DNA of 8,707 nt from Candidatus Altarchaeota archaeon (GTDB lineage Archaea > Altiarchaeota > Altiarchaeia > JAFGQM01), in assembly GCA_016935655.1 (NCBI GenBank), contig JAFGQM010000102.1, positions 1 through 8,707 of the forward strand. Direction: 5' to 3'. The translations under genes and the position numbers were made by a program. Under the pieces are notes generated by a model, which saw nothing but the letters and a program-made list of their open reading frames with translations, was not told the DNA's origin and ran no database searches. This document shows, in pieces, positions 1 through 5,518 of the stretch. Position 1 is the stretch's first letter; each line of letters starts with the position of its first letter.

Positions 1-282
1 GGGGCTTTCGAGTACAGCGCACAGCAGGGATGCGCACAGAATGCGGATTGTGAAGACCAGAACCCATGCACCTACGACCTCTGCAGGGACTCGTCCTGCA
101 TAAACAACAACGCAAATCTGGACGGCAACGGGAACATAGGCCTTGGGGACATAATACACGTGATAGGCTACTGGGCTACTACAGGTCCTACAGGGGACAT
201 AGACTCCAGCGGGTGGGTGGGATTAAGTGACGTTTTGGCGATCATGAGCCTTTGGGGCAACAGCTGTGCATATGGGGTTTAA
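1..282 (+). CDS. C-terminal part of a secreted Cys-rich protein ending in a dockerin-like tandem EF-hand
   Basis: Frame 1 is open from the window edge to a TAA at 280-282, giving 93 residues with no start in view, so this is the 3' end of a larger gene. Residues 11-32 are Cys-rich, with the pattern D-C-E-D-Q-N-P-C-T-Y-D-L-C, a module common in extracellular proteins whose cysteines are probably disulfide-bonded. Residues 39-90 hold two calcium-loop-like repeats: L-D-G-N-G-N-I-G-L-G-D-I-I followed by a helix ending GYW, then G-D-I-D-S-S-G-W-V-G-L-S-D-V-L followed by a helix ending LWG. That duplicated Asp/Asn-rich loop plus helix is the dockerin type I layout (PF00404). Dockerins bind cohesin domains and anchor extracellular proteins in complexes; I infer a secreted or cell-surface protein. 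No cohesin is visible here. The upstream catalytic or adhesive domains are outside the window. Confidence 0.72.
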   Translation, partial: GAFEYSAQQGCAQNADCEDQNPCTYDLCRDSSCINNNANLDGNGNIGLGDIIHVIGYWATTGPTGDIDSSGWVGLSDVLAIMSLWGNSCAYGV

Positions 283-304
283 TACACTTCTTTTAATATA
301 ACGA

Positions 305-312
305 TTTATATT
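305..312 (+). promoter_or_regulatory. TATA-like element upstream of the small helical protein gene
   Basis: TTTATATT lies 30-37 bp before the ATG at 342, in the AT-rich gap after the dockerin-like gene. Archaeal transcription usually starts about 25 bp downstream of the box centre, which would give a leader of only a few bases. Called by eye. Confidence 0.45.
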
Positions 313-341
313 TCCATCGTGTTTAATTACCCTAACAGGAA

Positions 342-674
342 ATGGCTGACATGAGTTATGTCGTTGGAAGGCTTCATGGCCTGAATGAGCTCGTGAAGAT
401 ACTGAAGGACATGGTTAAAAACAAGAAGGCCACCCAGAACGCGGAGATGATAGAGGTCATGGCCGACCATATCTCGGAGCAACTGGAGGCCATAATAGGT
501 GAATTCGAGGGCGGCGGAGTAAAACCCGAGCACAAGGAGAAACTGGCAGAAGCCAAGGAGAAAGTGGTCCAGTCCCAGAGGAAGGTGGAGGAGGCGGAAA
601 CACCCGAAGAGAAGCTGGACGAGCACAGCAAGACGGTCGATGAGCTGTTGAGGGACCTGGAGAGCATGAAGTAG
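342..674 (+). CDS. Small charged helical (coiled-coil) protein of unknown function
   Basis: The product has 110 residues, no cysteine, no signal peptide and no membrane segment, so it is probably cytoplasmic. Residues about 1-55 form helix with regularly spaced hydrophobics (GRLHGLNELVKILKDMV, then EVMADHISEQLEAIIGEF). A glycine-rich break (EGGG, about 56-59) is followed by a highly charged Lys/Glu helix with coiled-coil-like spacing to the end (DELLRDLESMK). I do not recognise the family; a small oligomeric or scaffold-type protein is possible, but nothing shows a partner. The start at 342 is 30 bp after a TATA-like box; an in-frame ATG at 351 is an alternative start. The neighbouring genes on this strand have their own spacing and probably their own promoters. 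Confidence 0.7.
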   Translation: MADMSYVVGRLHGLNELVKILKDMVKNKKATQNAEMIEVMADHISEQLEAIIGEFEGGGVKPEHKEKLAEAKEKVVQSQRKVEEAETPEEKLDEHSKTVDELLRDLESMK

Positions 675-680
675 GAATCA

Positions 681-688
681 TTTTTATT
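681..688 (+). promoter_or_regulatory. T-rich element: possible terminator of the upstream gene and/or TATA-like box of the next
   Basis: TTTTTATT sits 7 bases after the stop of the small helical protein and 27-34 bp before the ATG at 715. A T-run just after a stop fits an archaeal intrinsic terminator, and the position also fits a TATA-like box for the membrane protein gene. I cannot separate the two roles. Confidence 0.35.
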
Positions 689-714
689 CTCCCTCCGATT
701 CTATTTAGGAGAAA

Positions 715-1488
715 ATGAGTGCGAAAACCCATATCTTTTGGATTTCGGTGTTATTGCTCATAGCGGATGCCTCGGCATTCTCCTGCGATACGTCTGGTGT
801 GGGGGCCGGAGGCTCGGTAGTCCTATGTTTTGTGCCCCTGATACTCTTCTTGGCCGTATTATTCTGGGCACTGCAAAAGAAGACCAGGAAGAAGGTGGTG
901 AGCCGGACTGGTCCGGTACTGATATTTATAGAGCTAATGTTGTGTGGTGTCGTCCCCCTGATCATAGACAGCGATTCTTGTTTCGGTCCATACTGGCTCT
1001 TGTTCCCTGCTGTGATGGGCGTGTTGCTAGCCGTTTATGTGTTCCATCGGAAGCAGAAAGAGAAGAGGTACATAGACACGATAATAAAACAGAAGGCAAA
1101 CGGGCATATCGACCCCTCAGTCGAGCTTGATGTCCATGTGAAAAAACAGCAGGAGGCCAAGAAGACTGCCGAGATCACAAAGGAAGGCGACCAGGAGAGT
1201 TATCTCGCGAGGTTCAAGCCACCTCCCGGTTTGTTGGCCAGGAAGAAGACAAGAGAGGAGCCCAAGCCGAAGATGGAGGAACCACTGGTGGAAGAGGTCC
1301 ACGATAACGTCGAGAAGGCGGAGAACGTGCACTTTGAGCTAGAGGATGAGCCTCCCGTACACGTAGAGCCAAGGGTCAAGATCGAAGAGGAAAAGCCGGA
1401 CCACAAGGAGATGGAGAAGATAATATCCGGCGTCCTTGAGAAATCCAAGACCCCCAAGGCCAAAGATAAAAAGTCGGAACAGGACTAA
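715..1488 (+). CDS. Membrane protein with N-terminal signal/anchor, three further spans and a long charged cytoplasmic tail
   Basis: The product has 257 residues. Residues 1-21 look like a signal peptide (hydrophobic core ISVLLLIA, then A-S-A before F22), or an uncleaved first span. Further membrane segments are at about 35-53, 66-84 and 92-110. The basic loops QKKTRKK (54-60) and HRKQKEKR (111-118) put both on the cytoplasmic side by the positive-inside rule. Cys24 and Cys89 then both face outside and could form a disulfide. Residues 111-257 are a polar Lys/Glu-rich tail without obvious catalytic motifs, containing a proline-rich patch (FKPPPGLLARKK) and acidic stretches; it is probably largely disordered or a docking platform. 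I do not recognise the family. AGGAG at 707-711 is only 3 bases from the ATG, too close for a normal ribosome-binding site. The TAA directly abuts the stop of the convergent deoxyhypusine synthase gene. Confidence 0.75.
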   Translation: MSAKTHIFWISVLLLIADASAFSCDTSGVGAGGSVVLCFVPLILFLAVLFWALQKKTRKKVVSRTGPVLIFIELMLCGVVPLIIDSDSCFGPYWLLFPAVMGVLLAVYVFHRKQKEKRYIDTIIKQKANGHIDPSVELDVHVKKQQEAKKTAEITKEGDQESYLARFKPPPGLLARKKTREEPKPKMEEPLVEEVHDNVEKAENVHFELEDEPPVHVEPRVKIEEEKPDHKEMEKIISGVLEKSKTPKAKDKKSEQD

Positions 1489-2409
1489 CTATTTCTCCAG
1501 CAGCCCAGCCACGATCAGTGGGAAAGCCAGTGTGGCGTCGCAGATTATATCCGTGATAAGCGCGTCCGCAGCCACCTTCTTCCAGCTCTTGGCCTCCTCC
1601 AGATGCGCGCCAGAGACCCCGCCATGCTCCGGGCGGTCCAAGGTTACTTGTATCGCATAGTCGAGCTCCTTCCCTGACGCCTGCATCATCCCCGCGATGA
1701 AGTGCTTTGGGACCCCGCCCCCGAGTATAAGCGCGCCGAAGCTCTTGTCCTGCCAGACTATGTCCATTATGTCCCTTATGTCCAGCTGTGGGTTGAGCTT
1801 CAGACCGTGCTTCTGGGAGTACATCCAGACCTGGAAGCCAAGCATGGAATCGGTTATGGAGGGACAGAATATCGGGACCTTCATGTCAGCGCATGCCTTT
1901 ATTATGGACTCTTCGTCCTTGATCTGCTTCCCCATCTCGTCCAGGAGCTCCCTGGGGGACATCTCCCTCTGTGGCAACTTTGGCAGGATCTCCTGCACAC
2001 CGCTCTCCAGCTCCACATAACCCTTTTTGTCCAGGAAGACATCGTAGATCCTGACCACATTCTTGTCTGCCAGTTTCGCGTCGTTGGCATAGGCCGAGCC
2101 CTGCATGTGATGCACGCCGAAGGTCTCTATCAGGTCGTGGGTCAGCATGGCTCCCGTAGTCATGAAGACGTCCACCTTGCCTGATCTTATGAACTTGACG
2201 AAGATCCTGCGCATCCCGCCCGGCACCAGCGCACCCGCCGCGCACAAAACTTTGATGCATCTTTTGTCATCGACCATGGCCTTGTATATGCCCACAGCCT
2301 CGTTTATCCTCTTGGCTGCATACCCAGCCCCGCCCATCTGCTCTATGAACTCCTTCACTGACATGCCCGCCCACACGTCGGCCCTGTTCAGCCTTTTGTC
2401 TCCTTTCAT
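1489..2409 (-). CDS. dys: Deoxyhypusine synthase
   Basis: This enzyme transfers the 4-aminobutyl group of spermidine, using NAD, to a lysine of translation factor aIF5A, the first step of hypusine formation; it acts in the cytoplasm as a tetramer. The 306-residue product is full length for archaeal members (PF01916). Visible family motifs are TTGAMLTHD (84-92), PSITDSMLG (183-191), ILGGG followed by V-P-K-H (228-236) and SGAHLEEAKSWKK (266-278). By alignment to the human enzyme from memory, His236, Glu272, Trp276 and Lys278 correspond to His288, Glu323, Trp327 and the catalytic Lys329. The residue before the catalytic lysine, usually glycine (SWGK), is lysine here (SWKK). The start at 2407-2409 is supported by a TATA box ending 22 bp upstream, implying a leaderless transcript. 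The aIF5A gene is not in the window. The gene converges with the membrane protein gene with no bases between the stops. Confidence 0.96.
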   Translation of the reverse strand: MKGDKRLNRADVWAGMSVKEFIEQMGGAGYAAKRINEAVGIYKAMVDDKRCIKVLCAAGALVPGGMRRIFVKFIRSGKVDVFMTTGAMLTHDLIETFGVHHMQGSAYANDAKLADKNVVRIYDVFLDKKGYVELESGVQEILPKLPQREMSPRELLDEMGKQIKDEESIIKACADMKVPIFCPSITDSMLGFQVWMYSQKHGLKLNPQLDIRDIMDIVWQDKSFGALILGGGVPKHFIAGMMQASGKELDYAIQVTLDRPEHGGVSGAHLEEAKSWKKVAADALITDIICDATLAFPLIVAGLLEK

Positions 2410-2430
2410 GTTGCTATATTTCCCCTTTGG

Positions 2431-2438
2431 TATATAAA
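2431..2438 (-). promoter_or_regulatory. TATA box for deoxyhypusine synthase
   Basis: On the minus strand this reads TTTATATA, a near-consensus archaeal TATA box, at -29 to -22 from the ATG (A at 2409), preceded by an A-rich stretch that could serve as BRE. The distance predicts transcription starting at or within a base or two of the ATG. Confidence 0.65.
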
Positions 2439-2439
2439 A

Positions 2440-2446
2440 TTTTTAA
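2440..2446 (+). promoter_or_regulatory. TATA-like element for the DUF192 gene, adjoining the divergent TATA box
   Basis: TTTTTAA at -30 to -24 from the ATG at 2470. It lies one base from the minus-strand box, so both divergent promoters are packed into 16 bp of a 60-bp intergenic region. The alternative plus-strand reading TATATAAA (2431-2438) would give a leader of about 9 bases. Confidence 0.5.
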
Positions 2447-2469
2447 GACCCCACCAATAATATCCCGGC

Positions 2470-2832
2470 ATGAAGATAGATAACAAGACAAGAAGGAAGG
2501 TAATAGCCGAAAATGCCCTGCATGCGCGCTCTTTTTTGTCAAGGATGAGGGGCCTCATGCTCAGGAGGAAGCCTGTGGCCCTTGTCATAGAGGCGCCACA
2601 CCAGGGAATCGAGTCTACCTCCATCCACATGTTCTTCATGCTCTTCTCGATAGACGTCGTATGGGTCGATGAGTCTGGGAGTGCAGTGGATCTAAGGAAA
2701 CGGATCAGGCCGTTTTCCCTAAACATATTCAAGCCTTCCGGGCCTGCCAAATACGTCCTTGAACTGCCTGTGGGAGTCATAGAGCTCTCGAAAACACAGA
2801 TTGGCGATAAGATAATACTAAAAGATATTTAA
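2470..2832 (+). CDS. DUF192 / UPF0127 family protein
   Basis: The 120-residue product matches the small DUF192 family (PF02643) along its whole length. It shows R-x-R-G-L-M near the start (25-30), the signature IHMFFMLFSIDVVWVDESG (52-70), the Y-V-L-E-L-P-V-G segment (95-102), and a C-terminal I-G-D-K-I (111-115). The family is widespread in archaea and bacteria, folds as a compact beta-barrel-like domain, and has no firmly assigned biochemical role. Many bacterial members carry a signal peptide; this one starts with a polar stretch (MKIDNKTRRK) and appears cytoplasmic. It is divergent from deoxyhypusine synthase. Its TAA stop is also the end of the TATTTAA promoter element of the next gene, so transcription of the two is probably separate although they are only 21 bp apart. 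Confidence 0.9.
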   Translation: MKIDNKTRRKVIAENALHARSFLSRMRGLMLRRKPVALVIEAPHQGIESTSIHMFFMLFSIDVVWVDESGSAVDLRKRIRPFSLNIFKPSGPAKYVLELPVGVIELSKTQIGDKIILKDI

Positions 2833-2833
2833 G
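2825..2833 (+). promoter_or_regulatory. TATA-like element of the first sigma-like gene, overlapping the DUF192 stop codon
   Basis: ATATTTAAG contains TATTTAA at 2826-2832, -28 to -22 from the ATG at 2854. Its TAA is the stop codon of the DUF192 gene. The identical 9-mer occurs at nearly the same distance before the second sigma-like gene. Confidence 0.55.
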
Positions 2834-2853
2834 CCTTATCCCCTTAATTCCAC

Positions 2854-3636
2854 ATGCCAAGACCTGTACATCCTGAGACTAGGAGGATTCTCAGAGAGAT
2901 GTGGCCGGACCACGGGGCGTGGTCTACCCCGAAGTTCAAGAGGCTCGAATACTGCAGCCCTATGACCATACAAAAGAAGCTGGATATACTTAGGGGTGGC
3001 CGGATACCCCTCCGGTACCTGAAACCGACGATACTCCTGCTCCCCAGCAAAGAGATAAGAGGCACATTGGCAAAACTCCAGTCCAACGTCTCGAAGAAAC
3101 TGGCTTTGTACAGGGAAAACGAGGGGTTGGCTATTGCAGAGGCCACAAAAGCGAATGTAAGGGGCTTGACAACCGACGATAAGAGGACCATAGCTACGGA
3201 GGCCCTGCTGGACGCCGCACTCAAATATTCACCCCACAAGGGGGCATTCAGCACTTTCGCCACCAGTGTCATACAGAGGAGGTTCCTGGACGAGCTCAGG
3301 GTCCAGGCCAGGAGAGGCAAGGTCGACACGTCCCTCAGGGACCAGGCAAGAAAAGGCCATGACACGCTTTCGAGGACACCCCTATCGGAATGGGTGGAGA
3401 CAGAGCTACATAAGGGGCTGGTGGAGGAGCTCAGGGCCCTTAGGATAGGCAAACGGCCCATCTCCTTTGTGGAAGCTGAGGTGGTATTGAGGAGTTTTGG
3501 CATCGACAGGCCGAAGCAGACACTGGACGAGATAGCGGAGGAGTTCGGCTCTACCAAAAAATCTATAAAACTGACCAAGAACAGGGTCCTCAGGCACTGG
3601 CGCAAGAGGAGCAACTTGGCAGGCTATTTGTCTTGA
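2854..3636 (+). CDS. Sigma-70-like protein (first of a tandem pair)
   Basis: The 260-residue product has the order of a small sigma-70-family factor. Residues about 109-150 match region 2: an acidic lead (E-A-L-L-D-A-A-L-K-Y), S-P-H-K-G (126-130), then FSTFATSVIQRRFLDELR (132-149), much like the FliA-type pattern ending in L-D-E-L-R. Residues about 203-252 match region 4: VLRSFGID, then TLDEIAEEFG (223-232), a turn, and the recognition helix S-I-K-L-T-K-N-R-V-L-R-H-W-R-K. The positions of E. coli sigma-70 Trp433/Trp434 are Ser138/Val139, so the usual strand-melting aromatics are missing. Residues about 37-76 form a helical module shared with the next gene and not part of standard sigma factors. 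No membrane segment. By homology it would bind DNA and perhaps RNA polymerase; function in an archaeal TBP/TFB background is unknown. A non-sigma DNA-binding role for the same fold is the main alternative. Confidence 0.72.
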   Translation: MPRPVHPETRRILREMWPDHGAWSTPKFKRLEYCSPMTIQKKLDILRGGRIPLRYLKPTILLLPSKEIRGTLAKLQSNVSKKLALYRENEGLAIAEATKANVRGLTTDDKRTIATEALLDAALKYSPHKGAFSTFATSVIQRRFLDELRVQARRGKVDTSLRDQARKGHDTLSRTPLSEWVETELHKGLVEELRALRIGKRPISFVEAEVVLRSFGIDRPKQTLDEIAEEFGSTKKSIKLTKNRVLRHWRKRSNLAGYLS

Positions 3637-3645
3637 TATTAATCT

Positions 3646-3661
3646 ATATTTAAGATTTAAG
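3646..3661 (+). promoter_or_regulatory. TATA-like element with tandem ATTTAAG repeat upstream of the second sigma-like gene
   Basis: ATATTTAAG (3646-3654) contains TATTTAA at -29 to -23 from the ATG at 3676. It is followed without a gap by a second ATTTAAG (3655-3661), giving two exact 7-bp copies head to tail. The first copy fits a TATA box; the second lies between box and start and could be an extra protein-binding site or a chance AT-rich duplication. Confidence 0.5.
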
Positions 3662-3675
3662 AGCATAATCTCCCA

Positions 3676-4623
3676 ATGCCAAAAAAATCAGTAAAACCCA
3701 AGAGTGGAGCTAAGGCCAGGAAATCGAGGAAGCTCACAGACAGACAGGTCCTTATTCGCGTCTTTGGCAAGGCAGGGCTTCAAAAGGCTCCTCAGCGTCG
3801 GGTTTCAGGAGTCCTTGAGAAGATCCGTGTTTTGAGAGAACGGGAGATCCCCCCTGAGAGAATACATTCGAACCGTCTTCTTGCCTTGTCAGTACCGAGA
3901 CTCAAAGTCTTGGTTGATAACAAGATCCCTATAAATGAAGCCAGCGAAGCCGTATTGAAGATGAATACAAGTAAATTAAAGCTAGCGGCCCCGGCTTTGC
4001 GAAAGGAGTACGTCGGAAGTCTGTATAACGAAAACAGAAAGCTTGTAAATTGGGCTGTACGAGAGAGAAAGCCTGCAGGCCTTCCACTCACTGATGCAAT
4101 GGACGTCGTCGAGGAAGCCTATGCGGATGCATGCACCGGCTTTGACCCGAACAGGGGAACTAAACTCTCCACTTATCTGTCTAATACTGTTTTCCGGAGG
4201 ATGAAAAGAACCAACAAGTCCAGATCTCGCAGGGTCGGGAAACATATCAGACTGGCTGGGAAGTTGCTCGAGGAGAAACGCTGGTCTGACAAGGCTACAC
4301 CCTTGTCAATACTGACTGCCACCAATCTACCTAGCGACCTCAAAGACAGGCTTCAGAGAGACCTTCAGAACCTGCAGATAGAGCATAAGCTGCTGGGCAA
4401 AATCGCTTATAGGCCCATAAGGCCCCAAGAGATAGACTTGATTATGAGGCGCTACGGCCTGGGTCCCTATGAGGCACATACCCTCAGGCAGGTTGGCAAC
4501 GCAGCAGGCTTCGGTAGCGAACGCGCAAGGCAGGTCGTGGATCAGGTCCTCAGGAACTGGATGAGGGAGAGGGGGGAAGCGTATTCGAGAGAGTACAAGG
4601 ATCTACTAGTTTCTGACTCATAA
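3676..4623 (+). CDS. Sigma-70-like protein (second of a tandem pair)
   Basis: The 315-residue product starts with a Lys/Arg-rich tail (1-19), likely to bind nucleic acid. Residues about 46-103 are helical and hold two related units of about 26 residues, each starting I-P (58-59 and 84-85) and continuing to L-x-x-S/T-x-x-x-L; the first aligns without gaps to residues 42-72 of the preceding protein. Region 2 of sigma-70 is visible at about 112-178: VVEEAYADACTGFDPNRG (144-161), then LSTYLSNTVFRRMKR (164-178). Region 4 is at about 248-299: LIMRRYGLGPYE, TLRQVGNAAGFG (269-280), and the recognition helix SERARQVVDQVLRNWM, very close to the sigma pattern R-x-R-x-R-Q-I. Trp433/Trp434 equivalents are Asn170/Thr171. 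Between regions 2 and 4 is a basic linker without clear region 3. The first ~100 codons use more CGN arginine and ATC isoleucine than neighbouring genes. Role in transcription is inferred, not shown. Confidence 0.75.
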   Translation: MPKKSVKPKSGAKARKSRKLTDRQVLIRVFGKAGLQKAPQRRVSGVLEKIRVLREREIPPERIHSNRLLALSVPRLKVLVDNKIPINEASEAVLKMNTSKLKLAAPALRKEYVGSLYNENRKLVNWAVRERKPAGLPLTDAMDVVEEAYADACTGFDPNRGTKLSTYLSNTVFRRMKRTNKSRSRRVGKHIRLAGKLLEEKRWSDKATPLSILTATNLPSDLKDRLQRDLQNLQIEHKLLGKIAYRPIRPQEIDLIMRRYGLGPYEAHTLRQVGNAAGFGSERARQVVDQVLRNWMRERGEAYSREYKDLLVSDS

Positions 4624-4626
4624 TAT

Positions 4627-4633
4627 TATTTAA
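4627..4633 (+). promoter_or_regulatory. TATA-like element of prs
   Basis: TATTTAA at -28 to -22 from the ATG at 4655, the same heptamer and spacing as before the first sigma-like gene. It lies 4 bases after the stop of the second sigma-like gene and predicts a leaderless prs transcript. Confidence 0.55.
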
Positions 4634-4654
4634 TACAAAACCGTTAACATTACC

Positions 4655-5518
4655 ATGATTGTTTTGTCGAGCAAGAAGTCCGCGGGCATAGCAGAGGAGG
4701 TGGTCAAGTCGCTCAAGGCGACCTTCGGCAGGATCGACACGAAGACCTTCCCCGACGGGGAGGTGTATGTCCGCATCCGTGATAAGGTCGAGGGGAAGGA
4801 CATAGTCTATATACACACCGCCCAGAACAACAACGATCTAATCGAGCTCTTCTTGGCACTTTCAGCGTTTAAGGAAAACAAGGCGAAGAGGATAACCTGT
4901 GTCATCCCCTATCTTGCCTACAGCCGACAGGATGAAGCCTTCTTGGATGGGGAGGCCATAAGCGCGCAGACAATCCTTAGATCAATAGCCTCCTATGCAG
5001 ACGAGATAGTGACCGTGAACGCCCATTTTTTGAACGAAGCCGGCAAGTTCGAGTTCGGCGGGGTTACACTACACAATCTGGACGCCTTCCCCCTTCTCGC
5101 AAAGTACTTCAAGCACGTCAAGAAGCCGGTGGTCCTTTCCCCGGACGAGGGTTCCCTTTATTATGCCAAGGAAGCCGCAAGTGTGATAAAATGTGAGTTC
5201 GACTACCTTGTCAAAAGGAGGATAAGCGGCGAGGATGTGGAGATGCAGCCCAAGCATCTGGACGTGCACGGCAAGGACGTCATAATCCTGGACGACATAA
5301 TATCGACTGGTGGGACCATAATACGGGCCTCGGAGAGGCTAAAGGAGCACGGTGCGCTTGGCGTCTACGTGGGCTGCGTCCACGGGGTCTTCGCGAAGGG
5401 GACCGGGATGTTCAAGGAGCTCAACGAGCTTATATGCACCGACACCATACCGATGAAGCTCAGCATGGTCTCGGTGGCGCCACTTATAGCAGAATACTTG
5501 AAAAAATCAAAGCCCTAA
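4655..5518 (+). CDS. prs: Ribose-phosphate pyrophosphokinase (PRPP synthetase)
   Basis: The enzyme makes 5-phosphoribosyl diphosphate from ribose 5-phosphate and ATP, feeding purine, pyrimidine, histidine and NAD synthesis in the cytoplasm. The 287-residue product is full length for archaeal members, which are slightly shorter than bacterial ones. Motifs in order are FPDGE (32-36), IPYLAYSRQDEAF (84-96, nucleotide binding), VNAH (121-124, equivalent to the catalytic His loop), SPDEGS (162-167), the flexible-loop basic residues LVKRR (185-189), and the PRPP-binding loop VIILDDIISTGGTI (209-222). The two phosphoribosyltransferase-like halves are both intact, with no missing key residue. The ATG at 4655 is the first codon of the conserved beta strand (MIVLSS), which fixes the start. 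It follows the sigma-like pair by 31 bp but has its own TATA element, so I see no functional link. Confidence 0.96.
   Translation: MIVLSSKKSAGIAEEVVKSLKATFGRIDTKTFPDGEVYVRIRDKVEGKDIVYIHTAQNNNDLIELFLALSAFKENKAKRITCVIPYLAYSRQDEAFLDGEAISAQTILRSIASYADEIVTVNAHFLNEAGKFEFGGVTLHNLDAFPLLAKYFKHVKKPVVLSPDEGSLYYAKEAASVIKCEFDYLVKRRISGEDVEMQPKHLDVHGKDVIILDDIISTGGTIIRASERLKEHGALGVYVGCVHGVFAKGTGMFKELNELICTDTIPMKLSMVSVAPLIAEYLKKSKP

Noticed and set aside
707..711. AGGAG as a Shine-Dalgarno site for the membrane protein gene
   Set aside because: Only three bases separate it from the ATG, too close for normal pairing, and most other genes in the window have no such site.
1702..2184. 160-codon plus-strand frame opposite deoxyhypusine synthase
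   Set aside because: It is the antisense shadow of a well-conserved enzyme gene, with no recognisable protein features.
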